From Ignatzschineria cameli (GTDB taxonomy: Bacteria > Pseudomonadota > Gammaproteobacteria > Cardiobacteriales > Wohlfahrtiimonadaceae), in contig NZ_QEWW01000002.1 of the NCBI RefSeq assembly GCF_003121895.1, positions 248,001-312,000 on the forward strand: a DNA stretch of 64,000 nt. Reading direction: 5' to 3'. Position 1 is the first letter of the stretch; each line of letters starts with the position of its first letter. The notes beneath the pieces were generated by a model, which had not been told where the DNA came from, made no database searches, and saw only the letters and a program-made list of their open reading frames with translations. Both the position numbers and the translations under genes were made by a program. This document shows positions 8,015 through 16,002 of this stretch, piece after piece.

Positions 8015-8737
8015 TTGAGAAAGCTATTATTAATCATAATAATGCTCGGGATCACTGGATGCGCTCATATCGGCGAATTAGGAAGGAGCGGGGAATATGT
8101 AGATCTAGAGGCGCTTCCATTAGCTGACCAGAAGCATTATCAGTTAAGTCTTTACTATATTGAGTCAGGGCATTATCAAGTTGCGGAGAAGAAGCTTAAG
8201 CAGTTAGTTGCGAACCACCCCACTTTTCCCGATGCTTATAATGGTTTAGGTGTTATCTATGAAAGACGAGGACAGGTGACTCAAGCGGCTGATTATTTCT
8301 TGCAAGCGATTCAATTTAATCCTGATTATGAGACAGCAATTAAAAATTATGGTGCCTTAATATGTTATGTCGAGGGGGGAGATGGTATTATCTCTGTGGC
8401 AAAGGATCACTATCCGCGGGTAAAATCTCGTCTATATAGTGAAGCGGCGAGATGTTATATTGAAGAGTCACAGTGGCAAAAGGCTGCCGAGGCCCTCGAT
8501 GAGGCATTGCAGCTCGATTCCGATTATGCCGATAGCTATCTTTTAAAAGCGAAGATCGATTTTAGGGCAGCACGATATCATGCAGCCGAGAAAGCCATTT
8601 TTCGCTTCAATGATCTCCATGGTTATACAGAAGAGAGTGCACGTTTAGCGCTTCTTTTGGCTCAAAAACGGGGAGATCAGGTAGATATTGATCGCTATAA
8701 AAATGTGTTAGTTGAGCAGTTTAAAGTCTCAAAGTAG
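8015..8737 (+). CDS. pilF: Type IV pilus biogenesis/stability lipoprotein PilF (PilW)
   Basis: A 240-residue outer-membrane-directed lipoprotein: signal peptide RKLLLIIIMLGITGC with lipobox ITGC (Cys16), then tetratricopeptide repeats (for example YNGLGVIYERRGQVTQAADY). PilF/PilW helps assemble the PilQ secretin. The TTG start is supported by a perfect AGGAGGT at 6 bp. Its place between rlmN and rodZ is the conserved gammaproteobacterial one. Other pilus or competence genes here are a FimT/GspH-like pseudopilin and a ComEA-like protein near 45-46 kb. Confidence 0.88.
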   Translation: MRKLLLIIIMLGITGCAHIGELGRSGEYVDLEALPLADQKHYQLSLYYIESGHYQVAEKKLKQLVANHPTFPDAYNGLGVIYERRGQVTQAADYFLQAIQFNPDYETAIKNYGALICYVEGGDGIISVAKDHYPRVKSRLYSEAARCYIEESQWQKAAEALDEALQLDSDYADSYLLKAKIDFRAARYHAAEKAIFRFNDLHGYTEESARLALLLAQKRGDQVDIDRYKNVLVEQFKVSK

Positions 8738-8804
8738 AGTCACGATAGAAATAGAGAGTATCTGTTACTAGGATGCTTTTGATGAAAATGAGGAAGAGGA
8801 AAGC

Positions 8805-10268
8805 ATGAATGCACAGGAACTAGGCGCAAAGCTAAGAGAGATCCGATTAGAGAAGGGCTTATCAATCGAGCAAGTTTCACGTGTATTGTCATTAAGACCG
8901 GCATTAGTTGAGGCGATGGAGAGTGGAGATTACCGAGAGATCGGGGCGCTTCTTTATGCGAAAAATTACCTCAAAAAGTATCTGCAGTTTTTAGGCATCG
9001 ATGATCCTCACTTTAGCGCTAGTATTGAAGGACTCACGGATGGATTAGATCCTAAGAGTCAAGGTTTTTATGAAACCTCAAAGGTTAAACTTGAGGTAGA
9101 AGAGAAGAAGCGCTCTAATAATTTTAAATATTATCTTCTTTTTGTATTGTTGCTTTTAGCTATTTTTGCCTATCTCTATCAAAGTGGCATGATTCCCTCA
9201 CCCTTTAAAGAGAAGTTATCTACAGAGGGGCAAGGTGCCGTTTCACTCCCTAATGAGCGTTTACCTTCTTTAGAGCTTGAGTATAGCCTGAAAGAGAAGG
9301 AGTTGACCTCTTATGATGAGATGAGTTTTGAGGAGATTCTACTCGATGCGACGCAGCAACAACAAGATTTAATGGTTAATGAGGTTCATGGTACTGAATC
9401 TCTTTTACATTTAGAGAGTGAAGCTTTTGCCGATGATCCAGAGAAGGCACATCTTGTAATGCTCAATCTTCAGAGTGAATTGAGTAGTGAGCCAGAATTG
9501 CTTGCACTTCCTTATCAAAAAGGGGAGTATCAGCGCTCTGGTAATTATACGGTATTAGGAAAAGCCCTTCGGAATTACGCTCCCCTTTTAACAGATAATC
9601 GTCTGCCTTTGATTGACTTAGGCTCAAAAAGAGGAGCAATGCAGTTTATCGCTTCAAAAAATCATATCGATTATCTCTATCAGCAGCCGAATACTCTTCG
9701 ACTCGGTCTTTTAGTTCCCACCATTTTTGAGCAACAGTTAGCGGCATTAGAAGCTAGTAAGCTTTCACTCTATGATCGTGAAAGTGGCTACTATCCCTTC
9801 ATCAATCGTGTAGTTACTCAAAGAGTGTTACAAAAGTTAGAGACAGAATATCAGACGCTTAAAGCTACAGAAGAGCATTTAAATACTCTAGCTGATGCAG
9901 AAGATGCCGATGAGAATCTATACGCTACTCTTGAAGCGAACCGATTGGCGCAAGAAGAGATGGAGAGCGCTATTACAGCATTAACAGCGCTTTTAGAGCA
10001 GAAGGCTGTAGTGACCATCGTTGCGCAAGATATTACAACAGTTGAGATTGAGGATGCGAAAGGTCGGCAGATTGCCAATAAGGTACTCAAACGAGGAGAT
10101 CAGTATCAATTAGAAGGGCAAGGGATTTTGGATATATATTTAGGGAATCCAGCGGTTATTGATAGAATAATGGTAAATGGAGCGCCGATTCCAGAATATC
10201 ATTATAAGCCTCTCACGGAAGAGGCTGTCTCGGTTCGTTTTTCGCTCAATTCAGGACAATATCTTTAA
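8805..10268 (+). CDS. rodZ: RodZ-like cytoskeletal membrane protein (helix-turn-helix, TM, C-terminal beta domain)
   Basis: 487 residues, clearly longer than the 337 of E. coli RodZ. Residues 1-75 are a Cro/CI-type helix-turn-helix (LGAKLREIRLEKGLSIEQVS), which in RodZ contacts MreB. One membrane span lies near 109-126 (YYLLFVLLLLAIFAYLY). The last ~85 residues resemble the periplasmic RodZ C-terminal domain (KGRQIANKVLKRGDQYQLEG, VNGAPI). The ~260 residues between the span and that domain are unusual: acidic, leucine-rich and partly coiled-coil-like. ispG, commonly between rodZ and hisS, is missing; hisS starts 19 bp downstream. Confidence 0.85.
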   Translation: MNAQELGAKLREIRLEKGLSIEQVSRVLSLRPALVEAMESGDYREIGALLYAKNYLKKYLQFLGIDDPHFSASIEGLTDGLDPKSQGFYETSKVKLEVEEKKRSNNFKYYLLFVLLLLAIFAYLYQSGMIPSPFKEKLSTEGQGAVSLPNERLPSLELEYSLKEKELTSYDEMSFEEILLDATQQQQDLMVNEVHGTESLLHLESEAFADDPEKAHLVMLNLQSELSSEPELLALPYQKGEYQRSGNYTVLGKALRNYAPLLTDNRLPLIDLGSKRGAMQFIASKNHIDYLYQQPNTLRLGLLVPTIFEQQLAALEASKLSLYDRESGYYPFINRVVTQRVLQKLETEYQTLKATEEHLNTLADAEDADENLYATLEANRLAQEEMESAITALTALLEQKAVVTIVAQDITTVEIEDAKGRQIANKVLKRGDQYQLEGQGILDIYLGNPAVIDRIMVNGAPIPEYHYKPLTEEAVSVRFSLNSGQYL

Positions 10269-10287
10269 ATATCATTAGGAAATAGTA

Positions 10288-11568
10288 ATGAGTAATAAAA
10301 TTAATGCATTACGTGGAATGCACGACTGCTTACCTGCTGAAATTGGTTATTGGCAGACAATTGAAGGTCATCTCCGTTCGCTCTTTGCCGAGTATGGTTA
10401 TAGTGAGATTCGGACGCCTCTTTTAGAAGAGACCCGACTCTTTACCCGCTCCATTGGGGAAGTGACCGATATTGTTGAAAAAGAGATGTATACCTTTCCT
10501 GATCAGAATGAGAGTTTAAGTCTTTCGCTACGACCAGAGATGACTGCCGGAATTGTGCGTGCAGGTATTCAACATGGTCTCTTTTATAATCAGATACAGA
10601 AGTTGTGGCAGATTGGCCCCGCTTTTCGTTATGAAAGACCGCAAAAAGGGCGTTATCGTCAATTTCATCAAGCGGATGTAGAGGTCTTTGGTGTGGAGAC
10701 GCCTGATGTTGATGCGGAGATGTTAGCGATGTTAGCGCGTTTCTGGCAACGTCTCGGTATTGCTGATGAGGTTAAGCTTGAGATCAATTCAATGGGAACA
10801 GCTGTATCTCGTGCACAATATCGTGAGAAATTGATTCACTATTTTGAAGGATTTATGGAGCAACTAGATGAAGATAGTAAGCGCCGGCTCTATACTAATC
10901 CGCTTCGTATTTTAGATTCAAAAAATCCTGAGCTTAATGAGATTATTGCCGGAGCGCCGAAACTTCTCGATCATCTTGATCCTGAGTCAAAAGAGCACTT
11001 TGATCTTCTTTGCCAACAGCTCGATATTTTAGAAATTCCTTATATTGTCAATCCCCGCATTGTTCGAGGTATGGATTACTATACACGCACAGTTTTTGAG
11101 TGGACAACTACAAAACTGGGTTCACAAGGGACAGTTTGTGGAGGCGGTCGTTATGACAAGATGGTGGAAGAGTTAGGCGGACGTTCAACGCCGGCCATCG
11201 GCTTCGGTATGGGGATGGAGCGCTTAATCCTGCTCTGCCAGGCTTGTGATGTGAAGGCTAATGAATCTGCACCCCTTCTAACAACTATCTTTTTAGGTGA
11301 AAAGGCAACACTACAAGGTTTAGCAATTGTTGAATCTTTACGGAATGAGATTTCTCATGTAGAAATTTTGACCAATCTTGGTGGTGGAAGTATGAAGTCT
11401 CAGATGAAAAAAGCAGACCGTTCAGGTGCAAAATATGCTTTAATCATGGGAGAAAATGAGTTGGAGCAGGATATTGTTATCTTAAAAGATCTCAGAGAGA
11501 ATGGAACTCAAGAGGAGATTGCTCGAACAGAGTTAGCAACATTTTTACGCGCTAAATTAGCAGAGTAA
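10288..11568 (+). CDS. hisS: Histidyl-tRNA synthetase
   Basis: A 426-residue class II synthetase charging tRNA-His. It opens with the typical INALRGMHDCLP segment. The histidine-binding loops RGMDYYTRTVFEW and GTVCGGGRYD and motif 3 GFGMGMERL are visible, as is a C-terminal anticodon-binding domain. Length is normal. It directly follows rodZ and is followed by a hairpin and the yfgM-bamB-der run. Confidence 0.97.
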   Translation: MSNKINALRGMHDCLPAEIGYWQTIEGHLRSLFAEYGYSEIRTPLLEETRLFTRSIGEVTDIVEKEMYTFPDQNESLSLSLRPEMTAGIVRAGIQHGLFYNQIQKLWQIGPAFRYERPQKGRYRQFHQADVEVFGVETPDVDAEMLAMLARFWQRLGIADEVKLEINSMGTAVSRAQYREKLIHYFEGFMEQLDEDSKRRLYTNPLRILDSKNPELNEIIAGAPKLLDHLDPESKEHFDLLCQQLDILEIPYIVNPRIVRGMDYYTRTVFEWTTTKLGSQGTVCGGGRYDKMVEELGGRSTPAIGFGMGMERLILLCQACDVKANESAPLLTTIFLGEKATLQGLAIVESLRNEISHVEILTNLGGGSMKSQMKKADRSGAKYALIMGENELEQDIVILKDLRENGTQEEIARTELATFLRAKLAE

Positions 11569-11606
11569 TCGGCAGAGAGATCAAGAAACGCTGATAAAAA
11601 TAGGCG

Positions 11607-11658
11607 CTCAATCCACAATGAATGGAAGGTCGAATTGTCGACCTTTAGTTCAATTGAG
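11607..11658 (+). other. Inverted repeat after hisS
   Basis: A perfect 8-bp hairpin AAGGTCGA (11626-11633) / TCGACCTT (11638-11645) with loop ATTG sits inside an outer pair CTCAAT (11607-11612) / ATTGAG (11653-11658). Only short T stretches follow, so it may be a weak terminator or an mRNA processing structure. Confidence 0.5.
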
Positions 11659-11668
11659 TGATTAGATG

Positions 11669-11697
11669 TTAACCTATTAAAATAATTGAAGTAAACT
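11669..11697 (+). promoter_or_regulatory. Candidate promoter for yfgM-bamB(-der)
   Basis: TTAACC (11669-11674), a 17-bp spacer and TAAACT (11692-11697), each matching four of six consensus bases. It is placed between the hisS hairpin and the yfgM ATG at 11739. Confidence 0.4.
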
Positions 11698-11738
11698 AGA
11701 GTAATTTCTAATTTCAGATCGAAAAAGGTTTAGATTGA

Positions 11739-12359
11739 ATGGCTTTAAATCAATATGAAACAGATGAGCAACGTGCGGAAGTACTGATCGATTGGCTCAA
11801 GAAAAATGCTGGCTACCTCCTTCTTTTGGTGGTTGTCGTGGTCGCTTCTATCGGTGGTGTGGAATATTATAAGCATCATAAAGTTCAGAAGCTCAACGAG
11901 GCGTTTGATCGTTATGATTCTTTCTTAACGACTTTTGATACAGGTCCCATAGATGCCACGAAGAGTGCCGCTTTAATTGCTGAAAATGAGGGTGTCTATC
12001 AGCTCTTTTCTGCACTTCTTTTAGCAAAAGAAGCACATGGTGCCGGTGATTATCAAGGTGCAGAGACGCTATTAAAATCAGCTCTAGCGACAGATATTAA
12101 AGATCTTGGATTAAAAGATCTGATCAACTATCGACTTGCGATTGTGCAATTTGATCAAGGAGAGGATCAGCAGGCACTTCAGACTCTAAAAGCGATACAA
12201 TCTTCGGAATTTTTAGGTCTACGTAAGGTGCTTGAGGGAGATATCTACAGTGCATTAGGTGAGATAGAAGATGCAAAGATCGCCTATGAAGAGGCGCTCA
12301 GTAGTGAAGTTGTTCCTGATGATGCGCGTGATAAATTGTATCTTTTAAGTGTTCAATAA
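11739..12359 (+). CDS. yfgM: YfgM-family membrane-anchored TPR chaperone
   Basis: 206 residues: a short cytoplasmic N-terminus (YETDEQRAEVLIDWLKKN, the family signature), one membrane span near 25-43 and a periplasmic tetratricopeptide region. In E. coli, YfgM associates with PpiD and the SecYEG translocon and links periplasmic chaperones to envelope stress. Position between hisS and bamB is conserved. A candidate promoter precedes it. Confidence 0.9.
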   Translation: MALNQYETDEQRAEVLIDWLKKNAGYLLLLVVVVVASIGGVEYYKHHKVQKLNEAFDRYDSFLTTFDTGPIDATKSAALIAENEGVYQLFSALLLAKEAHGAGDYQGAETLLKSALATDIKDLGLKDLINYRLAIVQFDQGEDQQALQTLKAIQSSEFLGLRKVLEGDIYSALGEIEDAKIAYEEALSSEVVPDDARDKLYLLSVQ

Positions 12360-12414
12360 TAAGTGCCTAATAACCAATGCCCAATAATCAATCCTTGATA
12401 GGACTCTAAGCAAT

Positions 12415-13560
12415 ATGAAAAAAATCATTACAACCTTGATCATATCATTAGTGATTGCTGGCTGTGCCGGTGGTCTGCGTGGTAAAAGTAACTTAACTCC
12501 GCCGACAGAGCTCGATTTGACCGTTCCTGCAACATTAGTTAGTAAGAGTTGGCAGATTAAGACCGGTAGTCAAACCGCTAAAGAGAGTAATCTTCGCTTC
12601 TATATTGCCGATGATGGGTTAGGGACACTCTATGTTGCCGGTGAAAAAGGGGTCATAACAGCTGTTGATAGCCATAATGGTCAAAAGAGATGGGAGGTGA
12701 AGACACAATCACCACTCTATACTGGAATTAGCTATAGCCAAGGAATCCTCTTGGTGGGAACACAAGATGGCTATATCGAGGCACTTTCAGCATCGAATGG
12801 CGCACAAGTTTGGCGTCAGAAACTATTAGGTGTTCCTGCTGTACCGCCAGTAGGTAATGGGGATTTAGCCATTGTACGTACCCTTTTTGGCGCAGTTGAA
12901 TCTTTCAATCTTCAAGATGGAAGCGAAGCATGGGCATATCTCTTCCCCCGTTCAGAGTTTTCCGTTCGAGGGGCAGCACCCCCAACATTTCTCAATGGTA
13001 ATATCTTAATTGCCGGCGATACGGGAACTTTATCCTTAATCAATGCCGAGACTGGGGCAGAGATTTGGAGTAGAGTCTTAAGTCAACCTCTAAATGGTAG
13101 CTACATGGGGGGATTAAGAGATGTGGATGCAGCCATTATTGTGACACCGCAACGGATCTTTGTTGGACAATATCTTGCCGGTGTTACGGCATTGACTCAT
13201 GACGGTCGCAAATTATGGCAAGCAGGTAAAGGGGTCTATGCGGGGCTTGCTTATACGGGTGAGAATGTGATCTCTGTTGAGAGAGATAGCACGCTTCAAG
13301 CCTTAAATGCCCAAAATGGTACATCAGTATGGCAGAACCTCGATTTAAGAGGTCGTAATTTAACAAAACCTGTTATCGTACGAAACCGCATTGTTGTGGG
13401 GGATTTTGAAGGATATGTTCATGTGATTGATGCCACCACAGGAATTCTTCAAGGAACGACGAAAGTAGGATCAACGGGCTTTTTATGGGATATTAGAGAG
13501 ATCGATGGCAGTGTTTATCTGCTCGATTACTCAGGTACACTTTATAAAGTTTCGATATAA
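12415..13560 (+). CDS. bamB: Outer-membrane protein assembly factor BamB
   Basis: 381 residues. The lipoprotein signal ends VIAGC, with Cys17 lipidated. The mature part is a PQQ-type beta-propeller made of repeated A.NG...W blades (for example ALSASNGAQVWRQ, SLINAETGAEIWSR, ALNAQNGTSVWQ). BamB is a lipoprotein of the BAM complex that inserts beta-barrel proteins such as the BtuB homologue encoded here. It lies between yfgM and der, the usual order. Confidence 0.95.
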   Translation: MKKIITTLIISLVIAGCAGGLRGKSNLTPPTELDLTVPATLVSKSWQIKTGSQTAKESNLRFYIADDGLGTLYVAGEKGVITAVDSHNGQKRWEVKTQSPLYTGISYSQGILLVGTQDGYIEALSASNGAQVWRQKLLGVPAVPPVGNGDLAIVRTLFGAVESFNLQDGSEAWAYLFPRSEFSVRGAAPPTFLNGNILIAGDTGTLSLINAETGAEIWSRVLSQPLNGSYMGGLRDVDAAIIVTPQRIFVGQYLAGVTALTHDGRKLWQAGKGVYAGLAYTGENVISVERDSTLQALNAQNGTSVWQNLDLRGRNLTKPVIVRNRIVVGDFEGYVHVIDATTGILQGTTKVGSTGFLWDIREIDGSVYLLDYSGTLYKVSI

Positions 13561-13563
13561 ATA

Positions 13564-13618
13564 AAATATTCATGAAGTATTCATAAAGTATTCATAAAGT
13601 ATTTACAAAATATTTTAA
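13564..13618 (+). repeat. Tandem repeat, five 11-bp units upstream of der
   Basis: Units AAATATTCATG, AAGTATTCATA (twice, identical), AAGTATTTACA and AAATATTTTAA fill the gap from the bamB stop almost to the der ribosome-binding site. Confidence 0.85.
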
Positions 13619-13652
13619 TTCGATATTGATATTAATTAGTATAAGGGAAAGG

Positions 13653-15053
13653 ATGTCACAACCACTTATTGCTCTAGTAGGGCGTCCCAATGTAGGAAAA
13701 TCGACAATTTTTAATGCATTAACACGAACAAGAGATGCATTAGTTGCCGACCAACCCGGTTTAACTCGCGATCGTCAATATGGCGAAGGGCGAGTTGGCG
13801 ATCGTCCCTATAATGTATTAGATACAGGTGGATTATCCGGTGATGATAATCAGATGGATAATCTAATAGCAGAACAGGTCTGGATTGCCGCTGAAGAGGC
13901 TGATCTCATCTTCTTTATTGTAGATGGGCGCGCTGGCGTTACAGCATTTGATGAGCAGATTGCAGATCGTCTTCGAAGAATGGGGAAACCTGTTATTGTT
14001 GTTGTTAATAAAGCTGAAGGCATCTTGCCGGAGGTGATTGTCGGAGAATTCTATTCGCTCGGACTCGGTGAGCCGATTGCGATTTCGGCATCCCATAATC
14101 AGGGATTGTATGAGCTACTCAATCGCGCTTATGGGGAGATTGATTTTCCTGAAGCTGTTGAATCTAAAGAGATCCAAGATGATATTATCCGTCTTGCTGT
14201 CTTTGGTCGACCTAATGCTGGCAAGTCGACACTCATCAATCAGATGGTGGGGGAAGAGCGCGTTTTAGCTTCGGATGTACCGGGAACAACGCGAGATAGT
14301 ATTGAGGTTCCATTTACTGCTTATGATCGGGAGTTTATCCTTATCGATACAGCAGGAATTCGCCGCCGCAGTCGCGTCACAGACATGATTGAGAAATTTA
14401 GTGTCATCAAGAGTTTAGATGCACTCGAGAAAGCTAATGTGATTGTCTTTGTCTTTGATGCTAAAGAGGGATTATCGGATCAAGATGCAACACTTTTAGG
14501 TGCTGTTTTAGAAGCGGGTAAGGCGCTTGTTTTAGCAGTCAACAAGTGGGATTCGCTCGATGAAGATGAGAAGAGTTGGGTTCAGCAAGACTTTGCTAGA
14601 CGCTTTGCTTTTATCGATTTTACCGAGCCACTCTTTATCTCTGCGCTTAAAGGGCAGGGTGTCCGTCAAGTGATTCGTCAGGCGATAGAGGTGTTTGATC
14701 AATCGATGCGTGAGTTCTCAACCAATGAGCTCTCTAATATTTTGGAATATGCTGTCCATGCGCATCAACCGCCGATGGATAAGGGATATGCTCCAAAATT
14801 GCGTTATGCGCACCAAGGGGGTAAAAACCCATTAAAGATTATTATCCATGGTAATCGTACACAATATGTGAAGGATAGCTATACTCGCTACTTAAGTAAC
14901 ATGTTCCGTGAGCAGCTCGAAATTGTGGGTACTCCAGTTCGAATTCTCTATCGTACTAATGAGAATCCCTATGCAAATCGACCCGGTAAAACTACGGAGA
15001 TTCGTGGAAGTGCTAAACGGAAACGCAAACTAGAGCGAGCTAAAGAGAAGTAG
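13653..15053 (+). CDS. der: Ribosome biogenesis GTPase Der (EngA)
   Basis: 466 residues with two tandem GTPase domains: GRPNVGKST at 10-18 and GRPNAGKST at 185-193, each with its own DTGG/DTAG and NK.D-type motifs. A C-terminal KH-like domain and a basic tail (KRKRKLERAKEK) follow. Der acts in 50S subunit maturation. A TTG at 13626 would add nine residues, but the ATG at 13653 has AAGGGAAAGG immediately upstream and gives the standard N-terminus, so I use it. A bidirectional terminator follows. Confidence 0.96.
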   Translation: MSQPLIALVGRPNVGKSTIFNALTRTRDALVADQPGLTRDRQYGEGRVGDRPYNVLDTGGLSGDDNQMDNLIAEQVWIAAEEADLIFFIVDGRAGVTAFDEQIADRLRRMGKPVIVVVNKAEGILPEVIVGEFYSLGLGEPIAISASHNQGLYELLNRAYGEIDFPEAVESKEIQDDIIRLAVFGRPNAGKSTLINQMVGEERVLASDVPGTTRDSIEVPFTAYDREFILIDTAGIRRRSRVTDMIEKFSVIKSLDALEKANVIVFVFDAKEGLSDQDATLLGAVLEAGKALVLAVNKWDSLDEDEKSWVQQDFARRFAFIDFTEPLFISALKGQGVRQVIRQAIEVFDQSMREFSTNELSNILEYAVHAHQPPMDKGYAPKLRYAHQGGKNPLKIIIHGNRTQYVKDSYTRYLSNMFREQLEIVGTPVRILYRTNENPYANRPGKTTEIRGSAKRKRKLERAKEK

Positions 15054-15137
15054 TTATTTCACTTTAATTGATTTTCACTTTACGACTTTCACTTTACTCT
15101 TAATCTTATTAGTGAAGTGAAATGTTAACGATATAAA

Positions 15138-15175
15138 AAGGTCATGAAATATATTCATGACCTTCTTGTTTTTTT
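15138..15175. terminator. Bidirectional terminator between der and the convergent lipoprotein gene
   Basis: An 11-bp perfect stem AAGGTCATGAA (15138-15148) / TTCATGACCTT (15154-15164). A T-rich tail (CTTGTTTTTTT) follows on the plus strand and AAAAA precedes it, giving a U-run on the minus strand. Confidence 0.85.
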
Positions 15176-15185
15176 AGAAGATAAA

Positions 15186-15221
15186 GCATCAGGAGCATCA
15201 GGAGCATCAGGAGCATCAGGA
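15186..15221 (+). repeat. Tandem repeat, four perfect 9-bp units
   Basis: GCATCAGGA repeated four times without change, followed by a degenerate fifth copy. It lies just past the der terminator, in the convergent gap. Perfect identity suggests recent or ongoing slippage. Confidence 0.95.
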
Positions 15222-15304
15222 GAGTCAGAGGCTGATGGGCTTACACCCCGCGGAGCTTAGGATCTCCTCTTACTCCTTTTATTTTTTATTACCATTTAGC
15301 TTTG

Positions 15305-15724
15305 TTACTCAATGGTTAATTGCCAAAAGCCGGTGTGATCTTCGGTGAGTACTAATGTATCAAACTGATAGTCGCCATCATTGTAATAGAGTGTGTAGCG
15401 AACAATAGCGCGATTTTTTTCACTATTATATTCGATCGTATGATACTCGATTTTGTTAATCCCCCCTTTTTCTTGAATATTGAGTGCAAGATCAGTAAAG
15501 ATGATGGAGAGAATTTCATACGCTTCCGCTTCCGCTGAAGGATCTTTGAGATTCTCCTCAATATTGAAAAGTGATAGAAGTTCGGGATAATTCTGTTGAT
15601 TGAGGGATTCGTAGAAGAGCTGGATACTCTCCTCTGGCGAGTGAGATGGGGTACAGGCGGTGATAAAAAGCGTCAATCCCACTATGGATGTGCGTAATAA
15701 AATTTTGAATTTATGGAACATCAT
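15305..15724 (-). CDS. Small lipoprotein, DUF4878-like
   Basis: 139 residues. The signal peptide ends in the lipobox FITAC (Cys at about 24), so this is probably a membrane-anchored lipoprotein. The mature part starts PEESIQLFYESLNQQNYPELLSLF and ends with a strand-rich segment (GDYQFDTLVLTEDHTGFWQLTIE). That resembles the small cystatin/NTF2-like fold of DUF4878-type lipoproteins, a guess from pattern only. Function unknown. It stands alone between two terminators. Confidence 0.7.
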   Translation of the reverse strand: MMFHKFKILLRTSIVGLTLFITACTPSHSPEESIQLFYESLNQQNYPELLSLFNIEENLKDPSAEAEAYEILSIIFTDLALNIQEKGGINKIEYHTIEYNSEKNRAIVRYTLYYNDGDYQFDTLVLTEDHTGFWQLTIE

Positions 15725-15862
15725 AAGCCTTAAAGGAGATTGTACTAAGCGTCAATTATAGCAGAATTGAATAATAGATTTGTGGATAGCTGATAGGTAT
15801 TGGTAACGATTGATAGCGAGAATAAGTATGTTACTCTCTTTTTTTAAGCAGAGATATTAAAG

Positions 15863-15891
15863 AAGATCACCTCGTAGAGATGATCTTTTCA
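15863..15891 (-). terminator. Possible terminator downstream of tex
   Basis: AAGATCA (15863-15869) pairs with TGATCTT (15881-15887), with an inner CTC/GAG pair around loop GTA. Read on the minus strand it is followed by CTTTAAT, a weak U-tract. Confidence 0.4.
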
Positions 15892-16002
15892 ATACTGACT
15901 TATCTATTACCGGTAATATCAGTAACACTGTTAACACTAGTATCATCATTAATACTAATGATACCACCGACATCAATAATATTAATGATTAATGATTAAT
16001 AA

